Source of the DNA: Hydrogenophaga sp.
Lineage (GTDB): Bacteria > Pseudomonadota > Gammaproteobacteria > Burkholderiales > Burkholderiaceae_C
Length of the DNA: 64,000 bases
Assembly: GCF_030158645.1 (NCBI RefSeq)
Contig: NZ_JAOASO010000024.1
Location: 1-64,000, forward strand
Direction: 5' to 3'
A program made the translations under genes and the position numbers. The first letter of the stretch is position 1. Each line of letters opens with the position of its first letter. Below are positions 1 to 10,965 of the stretch, piece after piece. The notes beneath the pieces were generated by a model that was not told where the DNA came from, did no database searches, and saw only the letters and a program-made list of their open reading frames with translations.

Positions 1-2
1 CC

Positions 3-482
3 ATGCAAACTTCCAAAAACGACATCTGGGTCGGCCTGTTCGTGCTGATCGGCGCAGCGGCCATCCTGTTCCTGGCCCTGCAGTCGGCCAACCTGTTGAG
101 CTTGAACTTCGAGAAAACCTACCAGGTGGTGGGCCGTTTCGACAACGCCGGTGGCGTCACACCCAAAGCGGCGGTGCGCAGTGCGGGCGTGGTGGTCGGT
201 CGGGTGGAGTCCATCACCTTCGATGACACCACTTTCCAGGCCAACATCACCCTGGCGCTCGAAACGCGGTACAAGTTTCCCAAAGACAGCTCGCTCAAGA
301 TCCTCACCAACGGCCTGTTGGGTGAGCAATACATCGGCATCGAACCCGGCGGCGACGCAGAGAACATCGCAGCGGGCGCCGTGATCACACAAACCCAGTC
401 GGCGGTGATCCTGGAAAACCTGATCAGCCAGTTCCTCTTCAGCAAGGCCGCCGACAGCGGTGACGCCAAGCCCGCTGAGTAA
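3..482 (+). CDS. mlaD: MlaD, MCE-domain phospholipid-binding subunit of the Mla transporter
   Basis: MlaD forms a periplasmic hexameric ring on the MlaFEB ABC transporter and passes phospholipids between the inner-membrane complex and MlaC, keeping the outer membrane asymmetric. The 159-residue product has one N-terminal membrane anchor (about residues 10-30) and a single MCE domain (about 38-117, with the segment VGRFDNAGGVTPKAAVRSAG). A hydrophobic stretch near residues 133-146 matches the pore helix of the family. It is somewhat shorter than the E. coli protein (183 residues). The ATG at base 3 starts at the anchor as expected. The Mla ATPase and permease genes normally lie just upstream and would be outside the window. 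mlaA, mlaC and mlaB follow on the same strand. Confidence 0.95.
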   Translation: MQTSKNDIWVGLFVLIGAAAILFLALQSANLLSLNFEKTYQVVGRFDNAGGVTPKAAVRSAGVVVGRVESITFDDTTFQANITLALETRYKFPKDSSLKILTNGLLGEQYIGIEPGGDAENIAAGAVITQTQSAVILENLISQFLFSKAADSGDAKPAE

Positions 483-601
483 GCCCGGCAAGGCTTTTGG
501 CGGCGCACCCTGACATGACGCGGCAATCCGACAAGAATGCAGGCTGCTCACGCAACAACGACGCAACAACGATTCGGGCACAGCGCCCAGGGGGTTTCAA
601 C

Positions 602-1339
602 ATGAACAACAAGCTCAAACTCACCAGCCGGACTCCGGCCATGCTGGTCAGCGCCTTCACGCTGACCGTGCTCACCGGCTGCGCCACCGGGCCCGACGCC
701 AACCCTCAAGATCCGCTGGAGCCGTTCAACCGTGGCGTTTACCGCTTCAACGATGCGGTGGACACGGCGGTCCTCAAGCCGGTGGCCACGGTCTACAAAG
801 ACGTCGCACCCAGCCCGGTGCAAACCGGCGTGAACAACTTCTTCGGCAACATCGGCGACCTCTGGTCGGCGGCCAACGCGGCCTTCCAGCTGCGCCCCCG
901 CGAAGCGGGTGAAAACCTGATGCGGTTCAGCGTCAACACGGTGCTCGGCCTGGGGGGTCTGCTCGACATCGCCACCGAAGCCGGTATTCCCCGTACCCGC
1001 CTGGATTTTGGCCACACCCTGGGACGCTGGGGCGCGCCGTCGGGCGCCTACCTGGTGTTGCCCATTTTTGGTCCCTCGTCGGTGCGTGACGGCACCGGGC
1101 TGGTGGTGGACATGAGCGTGGATCCGGTCTCGGGCATGAACGACGTGTCGGCACGCAATTCGCTGACGGCGCTGCGCGTGGTCGACACGCGCGCGGGCCT
1201 GCTGCGCGCTTCGTCCTTGCTGGAAGAGGCCGCGCTCGACAAATACAGCTTCACCCGCGATCTGTACCTCAACCGCCGTCAAAGCCAGATCGACGACATG
1301 ATCGACAAGGGTGTGGGTCTGGGCGGCCGCGATCGGTGA
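602..1339 (+). CDS. mlaA: MlaA (VacJ) outer-membrane lipoprotein
   Basis: MlaA sits in the inner leaflet of the outer membrane and removes mislocalised phospholipids from the outer leaflet, handing them to MlaC. The ATG at 602 is preferred over an in-frame start at 497 because it directly opens a lipoprotein signal peptide ending in the lipobox LTGC, with the lipidated cysteine at residue 27. The mature part begins with the family hallmark DPLEPFNRGVYRFND. The length of 245 residues is normal. In E. coli mlaA is separate from the mla operon; here it sits between mlaD and mlaC, an arrangement common in betaproteobacteria. Confidence 0.95.
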   Translation: MNNKLKLTSRTPAMLVSAFTLTVLTGCATGPDANPQDPLEPFNRGVYRFNDAVDTAVLKPVATVYKDVAPSPVQTGVNNFFGNIGDLWSAANAAFQLRPREAGENLMRFSVNTVLGLGGLLDIATEAGIPRTRLDFGHTLGRWGAPSGAYLVLPIFGPSSVRDGTGLVVDMSVDPVSGMNDVSARNSLTALRVVDTRAGLLRASSLLEEAALDKYSFTRDLYLNRRQSQIDDMIDKGVGLGGRDR

Positions 1340-1453
1340 ACCACCGATACGTCTCGCAACGAATGCAGTGGAACCGCTTCACATACCTGCCGCTCTGATG
1401 CACTACGCTGCGCTGTCTGCAGTCAGGCCAATGGCCTCGAAAGGAAAACAACC

Positions 1454-2080
1454 ATGATGAAACGCCGCTCCTGGCTCTCCGCCCTCGTGATCACCGCCGC
1501 TGGTGTGATGTCTCTGCCCGCCATGGCGCAAGACGAAGCCCCCGACGCCTTGGTCAAGCGCATTTCCAGCGACGTGCTGGCTTCGGTGAAAGCCGATCCC
1601 GCGATTCAGGCCGGTGACGTGAACCGCATCGTGGCGCTGGTCGACACCAAGATCCTGCCGAGCGTGAACTTCACCCGCATGACGTCCTCCGCGGTCGGTC
1701 GCTTCTGGCGTCAGGCCACGCCCGAGCAGCAGAAGCAGCTGCAGGACGAGTTCAAGATCCTGCTGGTGCGAACCTACTCCGGCGCGCTCGGTGAGGTGAA
1801 AGATCAGACCGTGACCTTCAAGCCGATGCGCTCCAAGCCCGAAGACACCGAGGTGGTGGTGCGCTCCGAAGTGCGCGGCAAGGGCGATCCGATCCAGCTC
1901 GATTACCGCATGGAGAAAACCGCCAACGGCTGGAAGATCTACGACATCAACGTGCTGGGCGTCTGGCTGGTGGAAACCTACCGCACCCAGTTCGCGCAGG
2001 AGATCAACGCCAAAGGCATCGATGGCCTGATCGCATCGCTGGTGCAGCGCAACAAGTCCAACGTGGCCAAGACCAGCTGA
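1454..2080 (+). CDS. mlaC: MlaC, periplasmic phospholipid carrier
   Basis: MlaC is the soluble shuttle that carries phospholipid across the periplasm between MlaA and the MlaFEDB complex. The 208-residue product has a clear Sec signal peptide, with likely cleavage after ALPAMA-type residues ending at about position 25 (PAMA-Q). The rest matches the Ttg2D/MlaC fold, including the segment GVWLVETYRTQFAQEI near the C-terminus. The start ATG at 1454 is preceded by a strong AAAGGAAAA ribosome-binding site. The 114-bp gap from mlaA shows no obvious terminator, so co-transcription is likely. mlaB begins four bases after its stop codon. Confidence 0.95.
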   Translation: MMKRRSWLSALVITAAGVMSLPAMAQDEAPDALVKRISSDVLASVKADPAIQAGDVNRIVALVDTKILPSVNFTRMTSSAVGRFWRQATPEQQKQLQDEFKILLVRTYSGALGEVKDQTVTFKPMRSKPEDTEVVVRSEVRGKGDPIQLDYRMEKTANGWKIYDINVLGVWLVETYRTQFAQEINAKGIDGLIASLVQRNKSNVAKTS

Positions 2081-2084
2081 TCCG

Positions 2085-2381
2085 GTGACGACTTCCATGT
2101 CCAAGGCCGCTGTTTCTGCGGCCCTTCCGTCGCAGGTCACGCTGGCGAACGCCGGCCGGACCCTGGTGGAACTGAAGCAGGCGCTTTCACTCCAGACCGG
2201 TCCGGTGGTGATGCTCGATGCGGCATCGCTCAGCGTGTTCGATTCCTCGGCTGTGGCGGTGCTGCTGGAATTGCGTCGGTTGCTGCGCGCCGAAGGCAAG
2301 ACCCTCCAGGTGAGCCATTGGCCGCGACGGCTGGAGAGCCTGATGGGTCTGTACGGCGTGAACGAGCTGCTCGCACCCTAA
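2085..2381 (+). CDS. mlaB: MlaB, STAS-domain subunit of the Mla ABC transporter
   Basis: MlaB is a small cytoplasmic STAS protein that binds the MlaF ATPase and supports transporter assembly. The 98-residue product is a single STAS domain with the conserved loop LSVFDSSAVAVLLEL at about residues 48-62, where the serine after FD is the usual STAS position. The GTG at 2085 is the first start after mlaC; the ATG at 2097 (94 residues) is an equally reasonable choice because neither has a clear ribosome-binding site. It is the last mla gene here. A 60-70 bp gap with a new promoter candidate follows. Confidence 0.88.
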   Translation: MTTSMSKAAVSAALPSQVTLANAGRTLVELKQALSLQTGPVVMLDAASLSVFDSSAVAVLLELRRLLRAEGKTLQVSHWPRRLESLMGLYGVNELLAP

Positions 2382-2418
2382 GCGCTTTCAGTGCCCGCTG
2401 GGTTCGGGGTCTGGCCCC

Positions 2419-2452
2419 GTGTCCTGTGCGGACACCCCGTCGGGCCTAAAAT
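2419..2452 (+). promoter_or_regulatory. Candidate promoter of the ABC exporter pair
   Basis: A -10-like TAAAAT lies at 2447-2452, and the hexamer one turn-and-a-half upstream is weak. A 6-bp inverted repeat (GTGTCC...GGACAC, 2419-2435) sits immediately upstream. The predicted transcript start near 2459 lies downstream of the GTG at 2419, which argues against that GTG as a start codon for the ATPase gene. This is pattern recognition only. Confidence 0.4.
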
Positions 2453-2517
2453 ACGCGGTTACTCACCGCTGCCAGACGCCCTGTGCGCGGCCCATGACCT
2501 CAGTGGTTCTCCCGCAC

Positions 2518-3456
2518 ATGTCCGCCGTTTCCTTCTCTGACGTCTCCAAAAGCTACCCGTCCTCTCGCGGCACCGTGCAAGCCTTGCAGTCGGTGTCGTT
2601 CGACATTGAGGCCGGCGAGTTCTTCGGCCTGCTGGGCCCCAACGGCGCCGGCAAGACCACCTTGATCAGCATCCTGGCCGGTCTGGCCCGCGCCACGTCG
2701 GGCCGCGTGCTGGTGCACGGGAGCGACGTGCAGGCGGACTACCAGGCGGCGCGCCGCCAGCTTGGCGTGGTGCCGCAAGAGCTGGTGTTCGACCCCTTTT
2801 TCAATGTGCGCGAGGCGCTGCGCATCCAGTCCGGCTATTTCGGCATCCAGCGCAACGACGCCTGGATCGACGAACTGCTCGAAGGCCTGGGCCTCGCCGA
2901 CAAGGCCAATGCCAACATGCGCCAGCTCTCGGGCGGCATGAAGCGCCGGGTGTTGATTGCGCAGGCACTGGTGCACAAACCACCGGTGATCGTGCTCGAC
3001 GAGCCCACCGCCGGCGTGGACGTGGAGTTGCGCCAGACCTTGTGGCAGTTCATCTCCGATCTGAACAAGCGCCTGGGCAGCACCGTGCTGCTCACCACGC
3101 ATTACCTCGAAGAAGCCGAAGCGCTGTGCGGACGCATTGCCATGCTCAAGCAGGGCAGGGTGGTGGCGCTCGAATCCACCTCGGCCCTGCTCGCGCGCGC
3201 CGCGTCGAACGTGTTGCGCTTCAAGACCGACGCCCTGCTGCCCACCGATCTGGCGGTTCAGGCCCGCATCACAGGCCGTGTGGTTCAGCTGCCAGCGAAC
3301 GACGCACTGGCGGTGGAGCGCATCCTAGCGCGGCTGCGCGAGGCGGGTGTGGTGCCCGAAGACATCGAGATCCGCAAGGCCGATCTGGAAGACGTGTTCC
3401 TGGAGCTGACCGGCGCACAGCCCCGGCAGACTGCCCCTGCAGAGGTTCCAGCATGA
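2518..3456 (+). CDS. ABC-2 type transporter, ATP-binding protein (YadG-like)
   Basis: This is the ATPase of an ABC-2 type exporter whose permease follows with a 4-bp ATGA overlap. With the ATG at 2518 the protein has 312 residues: Walker A GPNGAGKTT at 40-48, signature LSGGMKRR, Walker B VIVLDEPTAGVD and an H-loop in LLTTHYLEEAE. The C-terminal third is the usual accessory region of this subfamily. An ATG at 2494 adds eight residues and cannot be excluded. The substrate is unknown; the E. coli YadGH pair, the closest well-known homologue, also lacks a firmly known substrate. Its constant place behind the Mla genes suggests an envelope role, but that is inference. Confidence 0.88.
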   Translation: MSAVSFSDVSKSYPSSRGTVQALQSVSFDIEAGEFFGLLGPNGAGKTTLISILAGLARATSGRVLVHGSDVQADYQAARRQLGVVPQELVFDPFFNVREALRIQSGYFGIQRNDAWIDELLEGLGLADKANANMRQLSGGMKRRVLIAQALVHKPPVIVLDEPTAGVDVELRQTLWQFISDLNKRLGSTVLLTTHYLEEAEALCGRIAMLKQGRVVALESTSALLARAASNVLRFKTDALLPTDLAVQARITGRVVQLPANDALAVERILARLREAGVVPEDIEIRKADLEDVFLELTGAQPRQTAPAEVPA

Positions 3457-4208
3457 CCGGCTGGCAGACGCTGTTCTACAAGGAAATCTTGCGCTTCTGG
3501 AAGGTGGGTTTCCAGACCGTGGCCGCGCCCGTGATCACCGCCATCCTGTACCTGATGATCTTCGGTCATGTGCTCGAAGACCGGGTGCAGGTGTACGACT
3601 CGGTGAGCTACACCGCTTTCCTGTTGCCGGGTCTGGTGATGATGAGCGTGCTGCAGAACGCGTTCGCCAACAGCTCGTCTTCGTTGATCCAGAGCAAGAT
3701 CATGGGCAACCTGGTGTTCTTGTTGCTCACGCCGCTGTCGCACCGCGCCTGGTTTGTGGCCTATGTCGGTTCGTCCATCGTGCGCGGGCTCGCCGTGGGC
3801 GCGGGCGTGATGGTGGTCACCTGGTGGTTCGCGCAGCCCTCGCTGGTGGCGCCGCTGTGGATCCTGGCCTTTGGCTTCATGGGCGCGGCGCTGCTGGGCG
3901 CGCTCGGTTTGATCGCCGGTCTGTGGGCCGAGAAGTTCGACCAGATGGCCGCGTTCCAGAACTTCATCATCGTGCCCATGACCTTCCTCTCGGGCGTGTT
4001 CTACTCGATCCACTCCCTCCCCGAGTTCTGGCAGAAGGTGAGCCACCTCAACCCGTTTTTCTACATGATCGACGGCTTCCGTTACGGCTTCTTCGGCAAG
4101 AGCGACGTATCCCCCTGGATCAGCCTGGCGCTGGTGGGTGGCGCTCTCGCCATCGTGAGCGCGATCGCGCTGCACCTGCTCAAGACCGGCTACAAAATTC
4201 GCCACTGA
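3453..4208 (+). CDS. ABC-2 type transporter permease (YadH-like)
   Basis: This is the membrane half of the exporter encoded with the preceding ATPase. The ATG at 3453 overlaps the ATPase stop codon (ATGA), so translation is probably coupled; longer in-frame starts lie inside the ATPase gene and are rejected. The 251-residue product begins with a short cytoplasmic helix (TLFYKEILRFWK) and has about six hydrophobic segments. It carries the ABC2 signature near the segment FIIVPMTFLSGVFYS (about residues 169-183). It ends two bases before the BolA-like gene, so the three genes probably form one transcript. Confidence 0.88.
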   Translation: MTGWQTLFYKEILRFWKVGFQTVAAPVITAILYLMIFGHVLEDRVQVYDSVSYTAFLLPGLVMMSVLQNAFANSSSSLIQSKIMGNLVFLLLTPLSHRAWFVAYVGSSIVRGLAVGAGVMVVTWWFAQPSLVAPLWILAFGFMGAALLGALGLIAGLWAEKFDQMAAFQNFIIVPMTFLSGVFYSIHSLPEFWQKVSHLNPFFYMIDGFRYGFFGKSDVSPWISLALVGGALAIVSAIALHLLKTGYKIRH

Positions 4209-4209
4209 C

Positions 4210-4449
4210 ATGACCGCTGAACAACTGCAATCGCTCATCGCCGCCGGCCTGCCGTGCGAACACCTCGAAGTCACCGGTGACGGTCGCCACTGGGCTGCGG
4301 TGATCGTGTCGCCCGCCTTTGAAGGCCTGCGCCTGATCAAGCGCCACCAGGCCGTCTACGGCACGCTGGGCGGTCGCATCCAGACCGACGAGGTGCACGC
4401 CTTGTCGATGAAGACCTACACCCCCGCCGAATGGGCGGCCCAACCCTGA
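4210..4449 (+). CDS. BolA family protein (IbaG-like)
   Basis: BolA proteins bind monothiol glutaredoxins through a shared [2Fe-2S] cluster and act in iron and stress signalling. The 79-residue product is a single BolA domain with the conserved block [13 protein letters not shown] and the C-terminal segment [13 protein letters not shown]. Its size and its place directly in front of murA match IbaG (YrbA) rather than BolA itself. A possible partner, the CGFS glutaredoxin GrxD, is encoded about 41 kb away in this window. The next gene, murA, starts 14 bases after its stop codon. Confidence 0.9.
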   Translation: MTAEQLQSLIAAGLPCEHLEVTGDGRHWAAVIVSPAFEGLRLIKRHQAVYGTLGGRIQTDEVHALSMKTYTPAEWAAQP

Positions 4450-4463
4450 ACCGGCAGCGTTTC

Positions 4464-5740
<1,277 letters not shown>

Positions 5741-5744
<4 letters not shown>

Positions 5745-5827
5745 AACAGCCCCCACGTTCACTCTGTTCACTGCCCCCCGAGGGGGCGCGCGCCTCCCAT
5801 GGGGCGGCCCGGCGGGAGTCGCCATGA
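5741..5827 (+). repeat. Repeat-like element encoding a 28-codon micro-ORF between murA and hisG
   Basis: This 83-bp gap is not random sequence. It contains the palindromic run CCCCCCGAGGGGG (near 5772-5785) and GGGGCGGCCCGGCGGG, a pattern I recall from dispersed intergenic repeats of Comamonadaceae genomes; only this copy is visible in the window. An ATG at 5741 overlaps the murA stop as ATGA. The frame stays open for 28 codons ([10 protein letters not shown]...RRESP) and its TGA at 5825-5827 overlaps the hisG ATG at 5824, again as ATGA. It may serve as a translational bridge from murA to hisG. There is no evidence that the peptide has a function. Confidence 0.5.
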
Positions 5828-6474
5828 TCACCCTCGCCCTCTCCAAAGGCCGCATCTTCGACGAGACCCTGCCGCTGCTGAAAGCCGCCGGCATCGAGGT
5901 GCTGGAAGATCCCGAAAAATCGCGCAAGCTGATCCTGGCCACCAGCAACCCGGACGTGCGGGTGGTGCTGGTGCGCGCCAGCGACGTGCCCACCTATGTG
6001 GAACACGGCGGCGCCGACCTCGGTGTGACCGGCAAGGACACGCTGATCGAGCACGGGGGCCAGGGCTTGTACCAACCGCTGGACCTGAACATCTCGCGCT
6101 GCCGCGTCAGCGTGGCCGTGCGTGCCGACTTCGACTATGCCTCGGCCGTGCGCCAGGGCTCGCGCCTGAAAGTGGCCACCAAGTACACCCACATCGCGCG
6201 CGAGTTCTTCGCCAGCAAGGGTGTGCACGTGGACCTGATCAAGCTCTACGGCAGCATGGAGCTCGCGCCGCTGACCGGCCTGGCCGACGCCATCGTCGAC
6301 CTCGTGTCCACCGGCAACACGCTCAAGGCCAACCACCTGATCGAAGTCGAACGCATCATGGACATCAGCGCGCGCCTGGTGGTGAACCAGGCCTCGCTCA
6401 AGCTCAAGCAAGCCGCCATCCGCCCGATCATCAACGCCTTCGCCCAAGCCATCGAACAAGGCACACCCGCATGA
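5824..6474 (+). CDS. hisG: ATP phosphoribosyltransferase, short form HisG
   Basis: HisG condenses ATP and PRPP in the first step of histidine synthesis. The 216-residue product is the short (HisG-S) type: it has the catalytic periplasmic-binding-like domains, with LSKGRI at the N-terminus and the PRPP-binding loop [14 protein letters not shown] near residues 160-173. It lacks the C-terminal regulatory ACT-like domain. Short HisG proteins work only with the HisRS-like subunit HisZ, which is not in this window. The ATG at 5824 is the family start; longer frames run back into murA. hisD overlaps its stop by 4 bp. Confidence 0.95.
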   Translation: MITLALSKGRIFDETLPLLKAAGIEVLEDPEKSRKLILATSNPDVRVVLVRASDVPTYVEHGGADLGVTGKDTLIEHGGQGLYQPLDLNISRCRVSVAVRADFDYASAVRQGSRLKVATKYTHIAREFFASKGVHVDLIKLYGSMELAPLTGLADAIVDLVSTGNTLKANHLIEVERIMDISARLVVNQASLKLKQAAIRPIINAFAQAIEQGTPA

Positions 6475-7814
6475 CCTTCACCGCCCGTCCCGCCCGCCTC
6501 TCCACCGCCGCCGCCGATTTCGAGGCGCAGTTCGCGGCCCGGCTGCATTGGTCGGCCGAGACCGATGGCGCGATCGAAGAGCGCGTGGCCAGCATCCTGG
6601 CGGACGTGAAGTTGCGCGGTGACGCCGCCGTGCTGGAGTACACAGCGCGGTTTGACAGCCTCGATGTGCCGGACCTGAAACAGCTGGAACTCACCCAGAC
6701 CGAATTGAAGTCAGCTTTCGACAGCCTGCCCGCTGCCCAGCGCGATGCCCTGCAGGCCGCGGCCCGCCGGGTGCGCAGCTACCACGAAGCGCAGAAAAAG
6801 GCCGGTGGCGAGAGCTGGAGCTACCGCGACGAAGACGGCACGTTGCTGGGCCAGAAGGTCACCCCGTTGGACCGCGTGGGCATTTACGTCCCGGGTGGCA
6901 AGGCAGCCTATCCCTCCAGCGTGCTGATGAACGCCATCCCCGCCCATGTGGCCGGCGTGGCGGAAATCATCATGGTGGTGCCCACCCCGCGCGGTGAGAA
7001 AAACCCGCTGGTGCTGGCCGCCGCCTTCGTGGCGGGCGTCACGCGCGCCTTCACCATCGGTGGCGCGCAGGCCGTGGCCGCGCTGGCCTACGGCACGGCC
7101 ACCGTGCCCAAGGTCGACAAGATCACCGGCCCGGGCAACGCCTATGTGGCCAGCGCCAAGAAGCGCGTGTTCGGCACCGTGGGCATCGACATGATCGCCG
7201 GCCCGAGCGAAATCCTGGTGCTGGCCGACGGCAGCACGCCGGCCGACTGGGTGGCGATGGACCTGTTCAGCCAGGCCGAGCACGACGAACTCGCGCAGAG
7301 CATCCTGCTGTGTCCCGACGCGGCCTACATCGAGCGGGTGCAGGCCGAGATCGACCGGCTGATCGACACGATGCCGCGCCGCGACGTGATCCGCGCGTCG
7401 CTCGAAGGCCGCGGCGCGCTGATCCACACGCGCAGCATGGAAGAGGCCTGCGAGATCAGCAACCGCATCGCACCCGAGCACCTCGAGGTCAGCTCGCGCG
7501 ACCCGCACCGCTGGGAGCCGCTGCTCAAGCACGCCGGCGCGATCTTCCTCGGCGCCTACACCAGCGAAAGCCTGGGCGACTACTGCGCCGGCCCCAACCA
7601 TGTGCTGCCCACCAGCGGCACGGCCCGCTTCTCTTCGCCGCTGGGCGTGTACGACTTCCAGAAGCGCAGCAGCCTGATCGAGGTGAGTCAGGCCGGCGCG
7701 CAGAGCCTGGGCAAGATCGCCGCCGAGATGGCTTACGGCGAAGGCCTGCAGGCGCATGCGCGTGCGGCCGAGATGCGATTGGACGACGTGCCACCCATGC
7801 GGGGTGCAGCATGA
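6471..7814 (+). CDS. hisD: Histidinol dehydrogenase HisD
   Basis: HisD carries out the last two steps of histidine synthesis, oxidising L-histidinol to histidine with two NAD+ and a zinc ion. The 447-residue protein has the expected length and blocks: [46 protein letters not shown] and the catalytic/zinc region [14 protein letters not shown]. The ATG at 6471 overlaps the hisG stop (ATGA), and the stop overlaps the hisC start in the same way, so hisGDCB are tightly coupled. Confidence 0.97.
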   Translation: MTFTARPARLSTAAADFEAQFAARLHWSAETDGAIEERVASILADVKLRGDAAVLEYTARFDSLDVPDLKQLELTQTELKSAFDSLPAAQRDALQAAARRVRSYHEAQKKAGGESWSYRDEDGTLLGQKVTPLDRVGIYVPGGKAAYPSSVLMNAIPAHVAGVAEIIMVVPTPRGEKNPLVLAAAFVAGVTRAFTIGGAQAVAALAYGTATVPKVDKITGPGNAYVASAKKRVFGTVGIDMIAGPSEILVLADGSTPADWVAMDLFSQAEHDELAQSILLCPDAAYIERVQAEIDRLIDTMPRRDVIRASLEGRGALIHTRSMEEACEISNRIAPEHLEVSSRDPHRWEPLLKHAGAIFLGAYTSESLGDYCAGPNHVLPTSGTARFSSPLGVYDFQKRSSLIEVSQAGAQSLGKIAAEMAYGEGLQAHARAAEMRLDDVPPMRGAA

Positions 7815-8899
7815 GCGTCAACCCGCTGAGCGTGATCCGCCAGGACGTGCAGTCGATGCACGCTTACGCCGTGCAGGACGCCGCCGGCATGGTCAAGCTC
7901 GACGCGATGGAGAACCCGTTCGCGCTGCCGCCCGAGCTGCAGGCCGCGCTGGGCGCACGCCTGGGCGCGGTGGCGGTGAACCGCTACCCCGGCCCGCGTG
8001 TGGACGACCTCAAGGCCGCGCTGGCTCGCTACGTGGACCTGCCCGCCGGCTGCAGCCTGATGCTGGGCAACGGTTCCGATGAACTCATCTCGCTGGTGAC
8101 CCTGGCCTGCGACCTGCCGGGCGCCACCGTGCTGGCGCCGCTGCCGGGCTTTGTCATGTACGCCATGAGCACGCAGTTGCAGGGTTTGAAGTTCGTGGGT
8201 GTGCCGCTCACGGCCGAATTCGAGCTGGACGAAGCGGCCATGCTGAGCGCGATACGCGAGCACCAACCCGCCATCACCTACATCGCCTACCCCAACAACC
8301 CCACGGCCAACCTCTGGAGCGCCGACACCATCCGCCGCCTGATCGCCGAGGCTGCGGGCTTCGGGGGGCTGGTGGTGATGGACGAGGCCTACCAGCCGTT
8401 CTCCAGCCGCAGCTGGCTGGACGAGATCCGTGCCCACCCGGCGGCCAACGCCAATGTGCTGCTCATGCGCACGCTCTCCAAGTTCGGCCTGGCCGGCGTG
8501 CGTCTGGGCTACATGCTCGGGCCGCAGGCGCTGGTGCAGGAGATCGACAAGCTGCGTCCGCCCTACAACGTGAGCGTGCTCAACGCCGAATGTGCGTTGT
8601 TTGCGCTGGAGCACGCCGGCGTGTTCGCTGAGCAGGCCGCGCAAATCTGTGAGCAGCGCACCGTGTTGACCGACGCCTTGCGCCAGATCCCGGGTTTTCA
8701 GCCCTTCCCCAGCGACGCCAACATGGTGCTGGTGCGTGTGCCCGATGCGCAACGTTGTTTTGACAGCCTCAAGGCCCAGGGCATTCTGGTGAAGAATGTT
8801 TCTAAAATGCACCCACTGCTGACAAACTGTCTGCGGCTGACGGTGGGCACACCGTCGGAAAACGCCTCGCTGATCCGCGCCCTCCAAACCACTCCATGA
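7811..8899 (+). CDS. hisC: Histidinol-phosphate aminotransferase HisC
   Basis: HisC is a PLP-dependent class II aminotransferase that converts imidazole-acetol phosphate to L-histidinol phosphate. The 362-residue product shows the fold-type I marks: LGNGSDELI for cofactor phosphate binding, [17 protein letters not shown] and [14 protein letters not shown], whose lysine 224 should form the Schiff base. It starts at an ATGA overlap with hisD and ends at an ATGA overlap with hisB. Many longer in-frame starts lie inside hisD and are not supported. Confidence 0.96.
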   Translation: MSVNPLSVIRQDVQSMHAYAVQDAAGMVKLDAMENPFALPPELQAALGARLGAVAVNRYPGPRVDDLKAALARYVDLPAGCSLMLGNGSDELISLVTLACDLPGATVLAPLPGFVMYAMSTQLQGLKFVGVPLTAEFELDEAAMLSAIREHQPAITYIAYPNNPTANLWSADTIRRLIAEAAGFGGLVVMDEAYQPFSSRSWLDEIRAHPAANANVLLMRTLSKFGLAGVRLGYMLGPQALVQEIDKLRPPYNVSVLNAECALFALEHAGVFAEQAAQICEQRTVLTDALRQIPGFQPFPSDANMVLVRVPDAQRCFDSLKAQGILVKNVSKMHPLLTNCLRLTVGTPSENASLIRALQTTP

Positions 8900-9525
8900 C
8901 TTCCACGCCTTCCGCATCCGCCCCCGCAGGAACCCATGACCGCACGGCATTCGTGCAGCGAAACACCTCGGAAACGCAGATCGGCGTGCGTGTGAACCTC
9001 GACGGTACCGGTGCCGCCACGCTGTCCACCGGCATCGGCTTCTTTGACCACATGCTCGACCAGATCGCCCGCCACGGGCTGATCGACCTCGAGATCCAGG
9101 CGGTGGGAGACCTGCACATCGACGGTCACCACACGGTGGAAGACGTGGGCATCACGCTCGGCCAGGCCTTTGCGAAGGCCGTGGGCGACAAAAAAGGCAT
9201 TCGCCGCTACGGCCATGCCTACGTGCCGCTGGACGAAGCGCTCTCGCGTGTCGTCATCGATTTTTCGGGCCGCCCGGGTCTGCACATGCGCGTGCCCTTC
9301 AAGAGCGGCATGGTGGGCGGTTTCGACACCCAGCTCGCCTTCGAATTCTTCCAGGGCTTCGTCAACCACGCCGGCGTGACCCTGCACATCGACAACCTGC
9401 ACGGCGAAAACGCCCACCACCAGGCCGAAACCGTGTTCAAGGCGTTTGCCCGCGCCGTGCGCATGGCGCTGGAGCGCGACCCGCGCATGGGCGACGTGAT
9501 TCCCTCGACCAAAGGTTCGTTGTAA
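8896..9525 (+). CDS. hisB: Imidazoleglycerol-phosphate dehydratase HisB
   Basis: This enzyme dehydrates imidazole glycerol phosphate to imidazole acetol phosphate using manganese. At 209 residues it is the monofunctional dehydratase without the phosphatase domain of the E. coli HisB fusion, so histidinol phosphatase must be encoded elsewhere. The metal-binding motifs [23 protein letters not shown] and [10 protein letters not shown] are intact. The first about 14 residues ([12 protein letters not shown]) look like a loose N-terminal extension, but the ATG overlapping hisC is the natural coupled start. Confidence 0.96.
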   Translation: MTSTPSASAPAGTHDRTAFVQRNTSETQIGVRVNLDGTGAATLSTGIGFFDHMLDQIARHGLIDLEIQAVGDLHIDGHHTVEDVGITLGQAFAKAVGDKKGIRRYGHAYVPLDEALSRVVIDFSGRPGLHMRVPFKSGMVGGFDTQLAFEFFQGFVNHAGVTLHIDNLHGENAHHQAETVFKAFARAVRMALERDPRMGDVIPSTKGSL

Positions 9526-9538
9526 CCCCTTCCCGGCC

Positions 9539-10198
9539 ATGAAACGCAAGACAGTCGCCGTGGTGGACTACGGCAGTGGCAACCTGCGCTCCGTCTCGCA
9601 GGCCGTGCAACATGTGGCACGCGCCGAAGATGTGGAGGTGCTGGTCACCTCACTCGCGCAGGATGTGCTGGACGCCGACCGCGTGGTGCTGCCGGGCCAG
9701 GGCCACATGGCCGATTGCATGAACGAGCTCGCCGCTTCCGGCCTGAAAGACGCCGTGCTGCACGCGGCTGCCAACAAACCGCTGTTTGGCGTGTGCGTGG
9801 GCATGCAGATGCTGCTGGACCGCAGCGAGGAAGGTCCGACCGACGGGTTGGGCCTGATCCCCGGCGAGGTGGTGCGTTTCCGGCTCGAAGGGCGTCTTCA
9901 GGCCGATGGCAGCCGCTTCAAGGTGCCCCAGATGGGCTGGAACCCGGTGTTTCACGACCTCGGCCGCCCGGTGCACCCGCTGTTCGACGGCATCCGGGAT
10001 GGCGCCTATTTTTATTTTGTGCACAGCTTCTATGCTCGGCCTGCCCAAGCCTTGCATTGCGTGGGCGAAGCCGACTATGGTGGCCGCTTTGCCGCGGCGA
10101 TCGCGCGCGACAACATCTTTGCCACCCAGTTTCACCCCGAAAAAAGCGCCGACCAGGGGCTGGCGCTTTACCGCAACTTCCTCTCCTGGAACCCCTAG
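9539..10198 (+). CDS. hisH: Imidazole glycerol phosphate synthase, glutaminase subunit HisH
   Basis: HisH hydrolyses glutamine and feeds ammonia through a tunnel to HisF. The 219-residue protein is a class I glutamine amidotransferase: the nucleophile is Cys86 in GVCVGMQML, the oxyanion region is YGSGNLRSV near the start, and the His/Glu pair lies in ATQFHPEKS. It follows hisB by 13 bp and precedes hisA by 18 bp, all on one strand. Its partner HisF is encoded two genes downstream. Confidence 0.96.
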   Translation: MKRKTVAVVDYGSGNLRSVSQAVQHVARAEDVEVLVTSLAQDVLDADRVVLPGQGHMADCMNELAASGLKDAVLHAAANKPLFGVCVGMQMLLDRSEEGPTDGLGLIPGEVVRFRLEGRLQADGSRFKVPQMGWNPVFHDLGRPVHPLFDGIRDGAYFYFVHSFYARPAQALHCVGEADYGGRFAAAIARDNIFATQFHPEKSADQGLALYRNFLSWNP

Positions 10199-10216
10199 GC
10201 CTTTCACCACACCATC

Positions 10217-10957
10217 ATGCTGCTGATTCCTGCCATTGATCTGAAAGACGGCCAGTGCGTTCGCTTGAAACAAGGCGACATGGACCAATCCACCGTGTTC
10301 GGTGAAGACCCGGCGGCCATCGCGCGCAGCTGGGTCGACAAGGGCGCGCGCCGCGTGCACCTGGTGGACCTCAACGGCGCCTTCGCCGGCAAGCCCAAGA
10401 ACGAGCAGGCGATTCGCGCCATTCTCAAAGAGGTGGGCTCCGAGGTGGACGTGCAGCTCGGGGGCGGCATCCGCGATCTCGACACCATCGAGCGTTACCT
10501 CGATGCCGGCCTGCGCTACGTGATCATCGGCACCGCCGCCGTGAAGAACCCCGGTTTCCTGCAGGACGCCTGCACCGCGTTCGGTGGTCACATCATCGTG
10601 GGCCTGGACGCCAAGGACGGCAAGGTTGCCACCGATGGCTGGAGCAAGCTCACCGGCCACGAGGTGGTGGACCTGGCCAAGAAGTTCGAGGACTACGGCG
10701 TCGAAGGCATCATCTACACCGACATTGGCCGCGACGGCATGCTCTCGGGCATCAACATCGAGGCCACGGTCAAGCTGGCGCAGGCGCTGTCCATCCCCGT
10801 GATCGCATCGGGTGGCCTGTCCAACCTGGACGACATCCGTGCGTTGTGCGCGGTGGAAGACGAGGGCGTCGAAGGCGTGATCTGTGGCCGCTCGATCTAC
10901 AGCGGCGACCTCGACTTTGAAGCGGCTCAGCAACTCGCCGACGACCTGAACGGATAA
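10217..10957 (+). CDS. hisA: Phosphoribosylformimino-AICAR phosphate isomerase HisA
   Basis: HisA is a (beta/alpha)8 isomerase that carries out the Amadori rearrangement of ProFAR in histidine synthesis. The 246-residue protein opens with [18 protein letters not shown], whose aspartate 8 is the catalytic acid/base. It has the two phosphate-binding loops GGGIRD and the late-barrel segment [10 protein letters not shown]. Its internal two-fold repeat and its size match the family. hisF follows 8 bp later. Confidence 0.97.
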   Translation: MLLIPAIDLKDGQCVRLKQGDMDQSTVFGEDPAAIARSWVDKGARRVHLVDLNGAFAGKPKNEQAIRAILKEVGSEVDVQLGGGIRDLDTIERYLDAGLRYVIIGTAAVKNPGFLQDACTAFGGHIIVGLDAKDGKVATDGWSKLTGHEVVDLAKKFEDYGVEGIIYTDIGRDGMLSGINIEATVKLAQALSIPVIASGGLSNLDDIRALCAVEDEGVEGVICGRSIYSGDLDFEAAQQLADDLNG

Positions 10958-10965
10958 CACTGCCC

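Noticed and set aside
2419-2517. GTG at 2419 as start of the ABC ATPase
   Set aside because: It lies upstream of the candidate promoter -10 at 2447, and the extra 33 residues are not part of any ABC ATPase pattern.
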